From NCBI GenBank assembly GCA_013140495.1, contig JABFSR010000230.1, forward strand, positions 1 to 53,637: DNA of 53,637 nt, in the 5' to 3' direction. The stretch is from Verrucomicrobiota bacterium. GTDB taxonomy: Bacteria > Verrucomicrobiota > Verrucomicrobiia > Limisphaerales > JADLHS01. This document shows positions 43,219 through 53,214 of this stretch, one piece after another. The stretch's first letter is position 1; the number at the start of each line of letters is the position of its first letter. The notes under the pieces were generated by a model, which was not told the DNA's origin, made no database searches, and was given only the letters and a program-made list of their open reading frames with translations. A program made the translations under genes and the position numbers.

Positions 43219-45534
43219 ATGAAAAACTTCGACGCCTTCAAGCAACACGGTGATGTCATCTGGAACATCGCCAACCTTCTGCGCGGCCCTTACCGGCCGC
43301 CGCAATACCGGCGGGTGATGATCCCGCTCACTGTGCTGCGTCGGCTGGATTGCGTGTTGGAAAAGAGCAAGGAAGACGTGATCGCGATGCACAAGCAGCT
43401 CAAGGCTGAAACCAAGATCAAGGATGGTGAAAAGGTAGCCAAGCATGACCCCGAGACGATTGAGAAGATCATCAATCAAAAGTTCAAATTGCCATTCTTC
43501 AACATCAGCGAGTTCACCTTCGAGACGCTCCTCGGCGACCCGGACAAGCTCGCCGCCAACCTCGGGAACTACATGGCCGGTTTCTCCTCCCGCGCCCGGA
43601 AGATCATCGAGAAATTCAAGTTCGAGGAAGAGATCGAAAAGCTGGAGGAAGCCAACCGCCTTTTTGAGGTCGTCAAGGAGGTCGCCGCTGTCGATCTCCA
43701 CCCGGAAACACCTGAGCATCCCGACGGCATCCCGAACATCGCGATGGGCTACGTCTTCGAAGACCTGGTCCGGCGTTTCAATGAGCAGGCCAACGAGGAA
43801 GCCGGAGATCACTTCACTCCGCGCGAGGTCATCAAGCTCATGGTGACGCTGCTCTTCACCTACGACGACCTCGTTTACAAGGAAGGCAAGGTCATCAAAA
43901 TCTACGATCCCACGGCAGGCACCGGCGGGATGCTTTCGGAGTCGGAGAAACTTATCGTTGATCCTGAAACCGGCCTCAATCCCAGCGCCAACCTCGAACT
44001 CTTCGGCCAGGAATACAATCCCGAGGCTTATGCCATCTGCGGCTCCGATCTCATGATCAAGGGCGAGGATGTGAAGAACATGATTTACGGGAACACCCTT
44101 GGCACCGGCAAAGCCAAGGAAGGCTTCACCGATGGCGACGGTCACCCCGGCGAACAGTTCCACTACATGCTCGCAAATCCACCCTTCGGCGTGGAGTGGA
44201 AGCCGGAGAAAGACCACGTCACCAACGAGCACAACGAGTTTGGTTTCAACGGGCGCTTCGGCCCCGGCCTGCCGCGCATCAATGACGGCGCGCTGCTCTT
44301 CCTGCTTCACATGATCTCGAAGATGCACGCCGCGCCCGACGACGGCGGCGAAGGCTCGCGCATCGGCATTGTCTTCAATGGCTCACCTCTTTTCACCGGC
44401 GATGCGGGCAGCGGTGAGAGCAACATCCGCCGCTGGATCATTGAGAACGACATGCTGGAAGCCGTCGTCGGCCTGCCCGACCAACTTTTCTACAACACCG
44501 GCATCTCCACCTACGTCTGGATTGTCACCAACCGCAAACGTCCCCAGCGCGCCGGGAAGGTGCAACTCATCAACGGCACCGACTTCGCCTGGAAGATGAA
44601 AAAGAGCCTCGGCGACAAACGCAAACGCATCGGCGACGGCACCGAGGGCGCGCCCAACCATATCGAGGTGCTCGCCAAACTCTATGGCGACTTCCAGCAC
44701 GATGTCCGCCTGACCGTGGGCGGGATTCAAACGAACGTGGACCCCAAACGCGACCAGACCAAGAGCCTCTTCGTCAGCAAGATTTTCGACAACCAGGACT
44801 TCGGCTATCTCAAGATCACCGTCGAGCGCCCGCTGCGGCTCAACTTCGCCGTGACGGACGAACGCATCGCCCGGTTTAAGAAAACCACCGCCTTCCTCGA
44901 ACTCGCCATTTCACGCAAGCGGAAGAACAAGGCCAGGATTATCGAGGAAGAACTGGAAGGCGAAGCCGCGCAAGCCGCCATCCTTGATGTGCTCGACGGC
45001 ATGAAGGCCGGGTTCAGCGCGGGGCAGCTCGTCAAAGACCGCACCGTCTTCGAAGAGCAACTGGCCGGCGCTTTCCACGCGGCGGACATCACGCTGGACA
45101 GCTCGCTCAGCAGCGCCCTTCTCTCGCCCGGCAGCTTGGGAGAACGCGACCCCAGCGCCGAAATCTGCCGCGACAAGAAAGGCAATCCCGAGCCTGACCC
45201 CGAGCTGCGCGACACTGAGAACGTGGCGTTCCCGCCCGGCATCGCCCTGCCGCTGCCGCTCGACTACGAGGGCAAGAAGAACAAGAGTAAGGTGGACGTG
45301 TCCGCGTTGCTCGCGCTCGTGCAGGACCACTGCGAAGCCTACCTTGCCGCCGAGGTGCTGCCCTACCGCCCCGATGCGTGGATTGACCATAGCAAGATCA
45401 AGGTCGGCTACGAAATCCCCTTCAACCGCCACTTCTACGAGTATGAAGCCCCGCGCCCGCTGGAGCAGATCGAGGTGGACATCGACGGATTGGAGAAGGA
45501 AATCATGGCCATGCTCAAGGAGGTCACGGCATGA
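43219..45534 (+). CDS. hsdM: Type I restriction-modification system DNA methyltransferase subunit
   Basis: 771 residues. N-terminal HsdM helical region (NIANLLRGPYRPPQYRRVMIPL), then N6-adenine methyltransferase motifs: DPTAGTGGML (230-239, SAM binding) and the catalytic NPPF (320-323). DHFTPREVIKLM precedes motif I as in the family. It is about 200-250 residues longer than the common HsdM; the extra C-terminal half (from about 520) is charged and ends YEIPFNRHFYEYEAPRPLEQIE, a block known from larger type I M subunits. It methylates the recognition adenines together with HsdS. Followed by the transposase element, then rhuM, hsdS and hsdR. Confidence 0.93.
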   Translation: MKNFDAFKQHGDVIWNIANLLRGPYRPPQYRRVMIPLTVLRRLDCVLEKSKEDVIAMHKQLKAETKIKDGEKVAKHDPETIEKIINQKFKLPFFNISEFTFETLLGDPDKLAANLGNYMAGFSSRARKIIEKFKFEEEIEKLEEANRLFEVVKEVAAVDLHPETPEHPDGIPNIAMGYVFEDLVRRFNEQANEEAGDHFTPREVIKLMVTLLFTYDDLVYKEGKVIKIYDPTAGTGGMLSESEKLIVDPETGLNPSANLELFGQEYNPEAYAICGSDLMIKGEDVKNMIYGNTLGTGKAKEGFTDGDGHPGEQFHYMLANPPFGVEWKPEKDHVTNEHNEFGFNGRFGPGLPRINDGALLFLLHMISKMHAAPDDGGEGSRIGIVFNGSPLFTGDAGSGESNIRRWIIENDMLEAVVGLPDQLFYNTGISTYVWIVTNRKRPQRAGKVQLINGTDFAWKMKKSLGDKRKRIGDGTEGAPNHIEVLAKLYGDFQHDVRLTVGGIQTNVDPKRDQTKSLFVSKIFDNQDFGYLKITVERPLRLNFAVTDERIARFKKTTAFLELAISRKRKNKARIIEEELEGEAAQAAILDVLDGMKAGFSAGQLVKDRTVFEEQLAGAFHAADITLDSSLSSALLSPGSLGERDPSAEICRDKKGNPEPDPELRDTENVAFPPGIALPLPLDYEGKKNKSKVDVSALLALVQDHCEAYLAAEVLPYRPDAWIDHSKIKVGYEIPFNRHFYEYEAPRPLEQIEVDIDGLEKEIMAMLKEVTA

Positions 45535-45590
45535 GTGGCGAACTCCACTTGAGAGGCATTGTTGCCGCAGGGAAATGGAGCGTGGCACCA

Positions 45591-46220
45591 GCCCCAACGG
45601 GGCATCATGTGAAAGCCCAAGGCAACGCCTTGGGTATGGCACCAAGAATATTCCCAAGCCCTGAAAGGGCGTAATCCCATGCCGCAATCCCTCGCCCAAA
45701 TCCTCGTGCATCTGGTCTTCTCGACGAAGAACCGGGAACCGTGGCTGGCCGATGACATCCGGGATGAACTCCAAGCCTACATTGGCGGCATTGTGGAAAA
45801 TCAAAAAGGCACGCTGCTCAAAGCTGGCTCAGTCGCCGATCACATTCATTTGCTGATTGCCCACCCAAGAACCTGTGCGCCGGCGGAACTGGTGCAGGAG
45901 ATCAAAACGGGATCTTCGAAATGGCTCAAGATCAAGGGGCCGCGATATGTGGATTTCCATTGGCAGGGTGGTTACGGGGTATTTTCGATCAGTCCCACCC
46001 ATCGCCCGGCTTTGGAGCAATACATCGCCAATCAGGCGGAGCATCACCGCAAGGTCACGTTTCAGGAAGAATACCGCCGCTTGTTGAACAAATACGGCAT
46101 CCAATTTGATGAACGCTATGTTTGGGATTGACCTTCATTTCGCCCTTTCAGGGCTGAAAATCTTTGGGCCACGTTACCCAGGGCGTTGCCCTGGGCTGTC
46201 GCAGCACGCCCCGTTGGGGC
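45591..46220. mobile_element. REP-associated tyrosine transposase element with mirror-image palindromes
   Basis: Three palindromes precede the transposase gene: GCCCCAACGGGGC (45591-45603), CCCAAGGCAACGCCTTGGG (45616-45634) and GCCCTGAAAGGGC (45658-45670). Three follow it in reverse order: GCCCTTTCAGGGC (46142-46154), CCCAGGGCGTTGCCCTGGG (46177-46195) and GCCCCGTTGGGGC (46208-46220). The matching pairs make the whole unit an imperfect inverted repeat around the gene, as expected for REP/RAYT elements. It sits between hsdM and rhuM without disrupting either. Confidence 0.85.
45679..46131 (+). CDS. REP-associated tyrosine transposase (IS200/IS605 Y1 family)
   Basis: 150 residues, the size of single-domain Y1 transposases. 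The HUH pair is in VADHIHLLI (H55, H57) and the catalytic Tyr is Y115 in ALEQYIANQAEHHR. QILVHLVFSTKNREPWL is the usual start of this family. It cleaves and joins single-stranded hairpin DNA. The gene is bracketed by palindromes that are its likely substrates. The frame is intact, so it may be active. Confidence 0.92.
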   Translation: MPQSLAQILVHLVFSTKNREPWLADDIRDELQAYIGGIVENQKGTLLKAGSVADHIHLLIAHPRTCAPAELVQEIKTGSSKWLKIKGPRYVDFHWQGGYGVFSISPTHRPALEQYIANQAEHHRKVTFQEEYRRLLNKYGIQFDERYVWD

Positions 46221-46245
46221 TTTGACCCGAAGCAAGACGAAACCC

Positions 46246-47313
46246 ATGAGCGACGAACCCTTGCCCAATTCCGAAATCATCCTCTACCAGACCGAGGATG
46301 GCCGCACGCGCATCCAGTGCCGGTTTGAGAACGAGACGCTCTGGCTGACGCAGGCGCAGATTGCCGAGCTGTTCGAGACGACCCCGCAGAACGTGACGCT
46401 CCACCTGCGAGGCATTTTTGCCGAAGGCGAGCTGGTCGAGGCGGCAACCTGTAAGGATTACTTACAAGTTCGATTGGAGGGCGGGCGCGAAGTCTCGCGG
46501 AAGCTTCGTCATTACCGGTTGGAAGCCATCCTCGCGGTCGGTTTTCGCGTCCGCAGCCACCGGGGCACGCAGTTCCGCCAGTGGGCGACGGCCCGCCTGG
46601 GCGAGTATTTGCTCAAGGGCTTCACAATGGACGACGAGCGGCTCAAAAACCCGCCCGGCAAGGGGCACATTGATTACTTCGACGAGTTGCTGGCGCGCAT
46701 CCGCGACATCCGCTCCAGCGAGCGGCGGGTGTATCTGCGCGTGCGGGAAATCCTCGCGCTGGCGGCGGACTACCAGGCGGCGGAGCCGGAGACGCAGGCG
46801 TTTTTCCAGACCATCCAGAACAAGCTGCACTTCGCCGCCACCGGAAAGACCGCAGCGGAGCTGATCGCCGGGCGGGCCGACTCCGCGCAGCCCAACATGG
46901 GCCTGACGGCGTGGCGCAGCAGCGTGGTGCGCAAAGACGATGTGACGGTGGCCAAAAACTACCTGCGCGAGGACGAGATCGAGGAACTGAACCGGCTCGT
47001 CGTGATGTTTCTGGACTTTGCCGAGGATCAGGCCCGGCGTAAGAAGCAAATCTTCCTCCAGAACTGGGTGACGCGGCTCCATGACTTTCTGAACCTGAAC
47101 GAACGCGAAATCCTGCCCGATGCCGGGAAGGTGAGCCGCGACAAGGCGCACGCTTTGGCTGAACAGGAATATGAACGCTTTGCCGCCCGCCGCCGGGCCG
47201 CGCTGGAAGCACAGGGAGAAGCGGACTTGCTCGGGCTGCTCGAGGCCGAGGTGAAGAAATTGCCCATGAAGCCCAAGCCGGCGAAGTCCAAGCGCAAAGG
47301 GGGTGCCAAGTGA
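46246..47313 (+). CDS. rhuM: RhuM family protein
   Basis: 355 residues from ATG 46246; the longer frame from 46186 translates the REP palindrome and is rejected. Begins with IILYQTEDGRTRIQCRFENETLWLTQAQIAELFETT, followed by NVTLHLRGIF and VGFRVRSHRGTQFRQWAT, all characteristic of the RhuM (virulence protein) family, which has a Bro-N-like DNA-binding region. The C terminus is Lys-rich. RhuM genes often sit between hsdM and hsdS/hsdR of type I systems; their role is not settled. The stop overlaps the hsdS start (GTGA). Confidence 0.88.
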   Translation: MSDEPLPNSEIILYQTEDGRTRIQCRFENETLWLTQAQIAELFETTPQNVTLHLRGIFAEGELVEAATCKDYLQVRLEGGREVSRKLRHYRLEAILAVGFRVRSHRGTQFRQWATARLGEYLLKGFTMDDERLKNPPGKGHIDYFDELLARIRDIRSSERRVYLRVREILALAADYQAAEPETQAFFQTIQNKLHFAATGKTAAELIAGRADSAQPNMGLTAWRSSVVRKDDVTVAKNYLREDEIEELNRLVVMFLDFAEDQARRKKQIFLQNWVTRLHDFLNLNEREILPDAGKVSRDKAHALAEQEYERFAARRRAALEAQGEADLLGLLEAEVKKLPMKPKPAKSKRKGGAK

Positions 47314-48629
47314 GCTATCCGGCTTATCCCAAGCACATCGCCACGCGCTGGCCCGATGTGGGCAGCGTACCGTCAGGATGGGAGGCACGGCGACTGAAAT
47401 TCGCCGTCTCGCTGCGCAATGAAAAGATCGAGGCCGAGGACTCGCACCTCGACTACATGGGATTGGAGCACATTGAGTCTTGGACGGGCAAGCGGGTCGA
47501 GGATGAGTCTGCTTCCAGCGAGGGCATTGCTACCCGGTTCGTGGAGGATGATGTCCTGTTTGGGAAACTGCGTCCTTATCTCGCCAAGGCCTATCTCGCC
47601 GATCAGGAAGGCATGGCGACAACGGAAGCCCTCGTGTTGGTGAGCGAGCCTGCTTTGCTTCCTTCCTTTCTCAAGCATCTGCTGCTGTCAGACAAATTCA
47701 TCAATGCTGTGTCGGGATCGACCTATGGAGCCAAGATGCCACGGGCGAACTGGGAGTTCATCGGTGGGCTGCCTATTTTGCTGCCACCCCTCGCCGAGCA
47801 ACAGCAAATCGCCGCATTTCTGGACTGGAAGACGGGGCAGATTGATGCGTTGATTGCCCGAAAGCAGGAGCTGCTGGAGAAGCTCAAGGAGAAGCGCATC
47901 ACGGTCATCACCCAAGCCGTCACCCAGGGCCTCAACCCCGCCGTCCCCATGCGCGACTCCGGCATCCCCTGGCTCGGCCATGTGCCGCAGCATTGGGACG
48001 TGAAGCGAATCAAGTTCATTGGGCGCGTCGGCAACGGTTCGACACCAAGCAGAGAGAATCCCTTGTATTGGGATGGCGGCGATTATCCGTGGCTGAATAG
48101 CTCCGTAGTGAACCAAGAGGCAGTTACGACGGCAGACCAGTTTGTCACGACAGAAGCGCTGGCCGAGTGTCATTTGCCGATAGTGCAGCCACCCGCTGTC
48201 TTGATTGGAATCACGGGCGAAGGAAAAACGCGGGGCATGGCAACCACGCTCCTCTTTGAAGCGACCATCAACCAGCACCTCGCATACTTAAAGCCAGATC
48301 CTTCCGAAGCGGTGGTGGGTTTCGTCCGGCGGGTCTTTGATATGGCTTATCAGTATCTACGAAGTGAAAGCGATGGCGGGGGCAGCACCAAAGGCGCGAT
48401 TACCTGCGAGCAAATTGCCGAGATGTCGATTCCAGTCCCCTCAATTGCCGAACAAGAGACTATCGCTGTATACCTCGCGACGGCGACGCAGCGGGTTGAT
48501 CGGATGCAAGAGAAAGTGGAATCTGCCATCACACGCCTCACCGAATACCGCACCGCCCTCATCACCGCCGCGACCACAGGCAAGATTGATGTGCGCAACG
48601 TCAAAGTGCCCGCGCCAGCCCAGCCATGA
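47310..48629 (+). CDS. hsdS: Type I restriction-modification system specificity subunit
   Basis: 439 residues starting at GTG 47310, overlapping the rhuM stop. Two target-recognition domains (about 15-160 and 225-380) each followed by a conserved helical spacer: PPLAEQQQIAAFLDWKTGQIDALIARKQELLEKLKEKR and SIAEQETIAVYLATATQRVDRMQEKVES. Each domain opens with a W-D/E motif (GWEARRLKF, HWDVKRIKF). The two domains differ, so a bipartite asymmetric DNA site is expected. The end overlaps hsdR as ATGA. Confidence 0.93.
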   Translation: MSYPAYPKHIATRWPDVGSVPSGWEARRLKFAVSLRNEKIEAEDSHLDYMGLEHIESWTGKRVEDESASSEGIATRFVEDDVLFGKLRPYLAKAYLADQEGMATTEALVLVSEPALLPSFLKHLLLSDKFINAVSGSTYGAKMPRANWEFIGGLPILLPPLAEQQQIAAFLDWKTGQIDALIARKQELLEKLKEKRITVITQAVTQGLNPAVPMRDSGIPWLGHVPQHWDVKRIKFIGRVGNGSTPSRENPLYWDGGDYPWLNSSVVNQEAVTTADQFVTTEALAECHLPIVQPPAVLIGITGEGKTRGMATTLLFEATINQHLAYLKPDPSEAVVGFVRRVFDMAYQYLRSESDGGGSTKGAITCEQIAEMSIPVPSIAEQETIAVYLATATQRVDRMQEKVESAITRLTEYRTALITAATTGKIDVRNVKVPAPAQP

Positions 48630-51600
48630 AAAAGCACACTGAAGCCCGGCTTGAAGACGCGATCATTGACCACCTGACCGCGCGGGGCGGTTATGTGTTT
48701 GTGGATTACCGCGAGGGCGAGGCAAAGGATCGTTACGACAAGGCGCGGGCGCTCGATCCGGTGCTGGTGCTGGGTTTCATCCAAGCCACTCAGGAGAAAA
48801 TGTGGCAGAGCCTTGAAGCCATCCACAAAGCGGAGACGGCCAAGGTGGTGCTGGATCATCTGGTCAAGGAACTGGAGACGAAAGGAATTTTGAAAGTGCT
48901 GCGGCAGGGTTTCAAATGCTACGGCAAAAAGCTGCTCGTGGCCGTCTTTGCCCCCAACAACCGGATGAACCCGGACACGCTGGTGCTCTACGGGAAGAAT
49001 GTGTTGAGCGTGACGCGGCAGCTTTACTACGGCACGGAGCATTCCAAGTCGCTCGATCTGGTCCTCTTCCTCAACGGGCTGCCCATCGCTACGGCGGAAC
49101 TCAAGAACCCTCTTTCCGGCCAGACGGTGGAAGACGCCAAGCGGCAATACAAGAAAGACCGGGATCATCGGGAACTGCTCTTTGATTTCACCAAGCGCAC
49201 GCTGGTCCATTTCGCCGTGGATCAGGATCAGGTGCTCATGACCACGCGATTGAGCGGGGACAAGACGCACTTCCTGCCCTTCAACCTCGGCAATCAAGGG
49301 CACGCCGGGAATCCTCCGGCGGCCGATGGCGGCTATCGCACGGCCTATCTCTGGCGGGAGGTCTGGCAGCGGGACAGCCTGCTCGATATCCTCGGGCGTT
49401 TCATGCATCTCCAAGTGAAGGAAAAGCGCATTCTGACGGACGAGGGCATCCGGAAGATTACCACGGAGACGATGATCTTCCCCCGGTATCACCAACTCGA
49501 TTGCGTGCGCGGTCTGGTCCGTCACGCCAAGGCGCATGGCCCGGGACGGAACTATCTCGTCCAGAACTCGGCGGGCTCGGGCAAATCCAACTCCATCGCC
49601 TGGCTGGCGCATCATCTTTCCAGCCTGCATGACTCCGCGGACAAGAAGATTTTTGATTCGGTCATTGTGGTGACGGACCGCCGGATATTGGATCAGCAGC
49701 TCCAGAACACCATCTACCAGTTCGACCACAAACAGGGCGTGGTGCAGAAGATTGACGAGGACACCCGGCAGCTCGTGCAGGCGCTGGCGAACGGGACGCC
49801 GATTGTCATCACCACGCTGCAAAAGTTTCCCTTCATCTCGGAGACGTTGGAGAAATTGCACGAAGAGGATCACCCCGGCATCGCCATTTCCACGAAGGAC
49901 AAACAGTTTGCCGTGATCGTGGATGAGGCGCACAGCTCGCAGTCCGGTGAAAGCGCAATGGAACTCAAAGGCGTGCTGAACGCCGACCAGCTCCAGGAAG
50001 CAGCCGCGGCCTATGCCGCCGAGCATAAGCTCGATGAGGACGATGATGCCGACCAGCTTGCCAAAGTCGTACGGGAGATGATGCGGCGGGGCAAACAGCC
50101 GAACCTGAGTTTCTTCGCCTTCACCGCGACGCCGAAATACAAGACAAAGAAAGTGTTTGATGAACCCGGACCATCAGGCGAATCCCCGTTCCACCTCTAC
50201 ACGATGCGGCAGGCAATCGAGGAGAAGTTCATTCTCGACGTCCTCAAAAACTATATCACCTACGAGACGTATTTCCGCATCGTGCAGGTGAGTGAAGACG
50301 ATCCGCATGTGGAGCGAAAGAAAGCGGCCCGTGCTTTGGCGCGGACGCTGACGTTTCATCCGGTCAATCTGCGCACGAGGACTGAGGTGATGGTTGAGCA
50401 TTTTCGCACGCATGTGAAACACAAGATCGGCGGCCGGGCCAAAGCGATGGTCGTGACGGAGTCGAGGCTGCATGCCGTGCGCTACAAAACGTCGTTTGAC
50501 GAATACATTGCGGAGAAGGGTTACACCGATGTGCGGACACTGGTCGCGTTCTCCGGAATCGTGGTGGACCCGAATGCGCCAGGGAAGACTTGGACGGAAG
50601 TTGGGATGAACGGTGGCATCAAGGAAAGCGAGCTGCCGGAGAGATTTGACAGCCATGAATACCAGGTGCTGTTGGTGGCGGAGAAGTATCAGACCGGATT
50701 CGATCAACCGCTGCTGCACACGATGTACGTGGACAAGAAGCTCACCGGCCTGCACGCGGTACAGACACTGTCGCGGCTGAATCGCACTTGCGTCGGCAAG
50801 GAGGACACCTTCATCTTGGATTTCCGCAACACGCCGGAGGAAATCTTCAAAGCCTTCAAACCGTATTACGAAGACACGCCTACCGAACCGCTGACCGACG
50901 CGCAGCATCTCTACCGGCTGCAACACCAGATCGAAGAGACTAGTTTGATCTTCGAGGAAGAGATCAAAGCGTTCTGCGCGGTCTATTTCAAACCACGTCG
51001 CAAGGAGACAGTGCATGACCACGCACAGATGAACGGCGTCTTGGATCAAGCGGTGGAGCGATTCAAAGAACGTCCCGAGGATGAACGAGAGGAAGTGAAG
51101 ACGCTGCTGGTGAACTTTCGCAACATGTATGGATTCCTATCGCAGGTGATTCCGTATCAGGATTCCGATCTGGAGCAGCTCTACACTTACTTACGCTTCC
51201 TTCTTACCAAGTTGCCAAAGCGTGACACCGGTCCCGGCTATCATCTGGAAGACGAGATCGAACTGCAATACTACCGCCTGCAAAAGATCAGCGAAGGACG
51301 GATCGACCTGAGCACGGGCGACGGGCATCCTTTGAAAGGCCCAAGTGATGTGGGCACCGGGCAGGAGGATCAGAAGATCAAACTCTCGGAACTCATCGAC
51401 ATTCTAAACGAGCGCTTCGGCACGAACTTCACCCAGGCCGACCAGCTCTTCTTTGATCAGATTCAGGAAGAGGCGACTGAGGATGACGTACTCAAGAAAG
51501 CGGCGGCGACGAATTCAAAGGAAGACTTCCGTTACGTGTTCGAGAAGGCGTTCGAGGGCCTCGTCATTGACCGAATGGAAGGCAACGAGGAGATTTTTGG

Positions 51601-51703
51601 AAAGCTCATGAGTGATGCAGAATTCCGGAAGCTGGCCGTGGAGCATTTGCTGCACAAAGTCTATGGTGCTTTGAAGAATCCCAAGGACGAGTCACCTGCA
51701 TAG
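48626..51703 (+). CDS. hsdR: Type I restriction endonuclease subunit R
   Basis: 1025 residues. N-terminal nuclease domain with D144 and E158-x-K160 (SLDLVLFLNGLPIATAELK), then superfamily 2 helicase: Walker A SAGSGKS (315-321), DEAH box (433-436), FFAFTATPKYKT (motif III region), and later YQTGFDQPLLHTMYVDKKL and TLSRLNRTC (motifs V-VI). The C-terminal helical part binds the methylase complex. It translocates and cuts unmethylated DNA. All key motifs are intact. Confidence 0.95.
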   Translation: MKKHTEARLEDAIIDHLTARGGYVFVDYREGEAKDRYDKARALDPVLVLGFIQATQEKMWQSLEAIHKAETAKVVLDHLVKELETKGILKVLRQGFKCYGKKLLVAVFAPNNRMNPDTLVLYGKNVLSVTRQLYYGTEHSKSLDLVLFLNGLPIATAELKNPLSGQTVEDAKRQYKKDRDHRELLFDFTKRTLVHFAVDQDQVLMTTRLSGDKTHFLPFNLGNQGHAGNPPAADGGYRTAYLWREVWQRDSLLDILGRFMHLQVKEKRILTDEGIRKITTETMIFPRYHQLDCVRGLVRHAKAHGPGRNYLVQNSAGSGKSNSIAWLAHHLSSLHDSADKKIFDSVIVVTDRRILDQQLQNTIYQFDHKQGVVQKIDEDTRQLVQALANGTPIVITTLQKFPFISETLEKLHEEDHPGIAISTKDKQFAVIVDEAHSSQSGESAMELKGVLNADQLQEAAAAYAAEHKLDEDDDADQLAKVVREMMRRGKQPNLSFFAFTATPKYKTKKVFDEPGPSGESPFHLYTMRQAIEEKFILDVLKNYITYETYFRIVQVSEDDPHVERKKAARALARTLTFHPVNLRTRTEVMVEHFRTHVKHKIGGRAKAMVVTESRLHAVRYKTSFDEYIAEKGYTDVRTLVAFSGIVVDPNAPGKTWTEVGMNGGIKESELPERFDSHEYQVLLVAEKYQTGFDQPLLHTMYVDKKLTGLHAVQTLSRLNRTCVGKEDTFILDFRNTPEEIFKAFKPYYEDTPTEPLTDAQHLYRLQHQIEETSLIFEEEIKAFCAVYFKPRRKETVHDHAQMNGVLDQAVERFKERPEDEREEVKTLLVNFRNMYGFLSQVIPYQDSDLEQLYTYLRFLLTKLPKRDTGPGYHLEDEIELQYYRLQKISEGRIDLSTGDGHPLKGPSDVGTGQEDQKIKLSELIDILNERFGTNFTQADQLFFDQIQEEATEDDVLKKAAATNSKEDFRYVFEKAFEGLVIDRMEGNEEIFGKLMSDAEFRKLAVEHLLHKVYGALKNPKDESPA

Positions 51704-51806
51704 CGCCCTCGTCGAGCGGAAACAGGAAGATGCCGCACCAAGTGTCAGGCCGGTCCTCCTTGCTTGCCTGAACCAGTCGCATCAGCGAAGCTGTCGTCCG
51801 AATTCC

Positions 51807-53069
51807 ATGAGAAACAAGCGTCATTTGGGAGTCCACATTGTCACCGCGAGCGCCATCTTGCTCTCCGTCAACGTCACCCGTTCTGCCATCAATCCGGGAA
51901 AGGATTGGCCTGTGTGGCGTGGTCCGTCACAAAACGGCATCGCGGCTCAAGGTCAAAATCCTCCGGTCGAGTGGAACGACAAGCAGAACATCCTCTGGCA
52001 CGTGCCGATTCCCGGTCGTGGTCACGGAACACCAACCGTGGTGGCGGATCGCATCTACCTGGCCACCGCCGACGAACTCAAACAGACTCAGTCCGTGCTC
52101 TGCCTGGACCGGCTGACCGGCAAGGCGATTTGGTCGGCGGAAGTCCACCAGGGTAATTTGATCACCCACGGGCATCGCAACACCACACAAGCGTCGTCCA
52201 CCGTGGCCTGCGACGGGGAGCGAATCTTCATCAACTTCCTCAATGGCGGCGCGATTTACACCACGGCGCTGGATCTGAATGGCAAGCAACTCTGGCAACA
52301 GAAGGTCTGCGACTACGTCACGCATCAGGGCTTCGGCTCATCACCGGTATTGCATGGATCGTTGGTCTTGGTATCGGCCGATCATCGGGGCGGCGGCACG
52401 CTGGCCGGACTGGATCGCCTTACGGGAAAGATCGTGTGGAGCGTTTTGCGACCGAAGATTGCCAACTACACCTCGCCAGCAGTCGTTCGCGCCAATGGAC
52501 GTGATCAATTGGTGCTGGGCGGTTGCAACCTCATCTCGAGTTTTGATCCGCTGACCGGCAAGAAACTCTGGGAAGTGGATGGCTCGACGGAGGAATGCGT
52601 GGTGACGATGGTGACGGATGGCGAGCGGGTGTTTATGAGCGGTGGCTATCCGAAGAACCACGCCGTGGCCATCCTGGCTGATGGCTCGGGCAAAGTGGCC
52701 TGGCAGAACAACACCCGTCTCTATGTGCCGTCCATGATTCCCAAGGACGGTCACTTGTTTGCCGTGCTGGACGCCGGCATGGCGGTTTGCTGGAAATCCG
52801 ACACCGGCGAGGAACTGTGGAAAGAAAGGCTCGGCGGCGATTTCTACGCCTCGCCCGTGATGGTCGGCGACCGTATCTATGCCTCGAACGTGGCGGGGAA
52901 GACCTTTGTCTTTGTCGCCACTGCGAAGGCGTTCCAACTCCTGGCTTCGAATCAATTGGGCGACGAAGCCTTTGCTTCGCCTGTCATCTGCGACAGCCGC
53001 ATTTACCTGCGCGTGGCGAAGAACGGAGCCGAGCGACAGGAGATTTTGTATTGCATCGGCACGAAATAA
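51807..53069 (+). CDS. Secreted PQQ-like beta-propeller protein
   Basis: 420 residues with a signal-like N terminus (GVHIVTASAILLSVNVTRSA), then repeated WD-like blades with the consensus of PQQ repeats (KDWPVWRGPSQNGIA, LDRLTGKAIWSAEVH, LDRLTGKIVWSVLRP, FDPLTGKKLWEVDGS, WKSDTGEELWKERLGG). These outer-membrane or periplasmic propellers are abundant in PVC bacteria and mostly without known substrate; the blades here lack quinoprotein dehydrogenase catalytic residues. The 103-base gap after hsdR shows nothing recognisable. Confidence 0.85.
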   Translation: MRNKRHLGVHIVTASAILLSVNVTRSAINPGKDWPVWRGPSQNGIAAQGQNPPVEWNDKQNILWHVPIPGRGHGTPTVVADRIYLATADELKQTQSVLCLDRLTGKAIWSAEVHQGNLITHGHRNTTQASSTVACDGERIFINFLNGGAIYTTALDLNGKQLWQQKVCDYVTHQGFGSSPVLHGSLVLVSADHRGGGTLAGLDRLTGKIVWSVLRPKIANYTSPAVVRANGRDQLVLGGCNLISSFDPLTGKKLWEVDGSTEECVVTMVTDGERVFMSGGYPKNHAVAILADGSGKVAWQNNTRLYVPSMIPKDGHLFAVLDAGMAVCWKSDTGEELWKERLGGDFYASPVMVGDRIYASNVAGKTFVFVATAKAFQLLASNQLGDEAFASPVICDSRIYLRVAKNGAERQEILYCIGTK

Positions 53070-53214
53070 CACGAGGCGACCAACGGAGTCGTCTGTGAGC
53101 CTTAGAACGAAGCGAACCGGAACGTTTTCCTGTCCCATGAGGCCACCACGCGGAACGGAAAGTTCGTGGCTTTTTCTGAAAAATGAACTTCGGTCGGGAG
53201 ACTGCTCCGCCACA

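Noticed and set aside
43141..45804. Large minus-strand frames opposite hsdM
   Set aside because: Antisense shadows of hsdM and the transposase; composition is Val/Glu/His-rich repeats of the complementary codons.
46186..46245. 20-residue N-terminal extension of RhuM
   Set aside because: It translates the REP palindromes; the conserved protein starts at ATG 46246.
48350..50026. 558-codon minus-strand frame opposite hsdS/hsdR
   Set aside because: The sense frames carry complete type I R-M motifs and overlapping starts, while this one has no recognisable domain.
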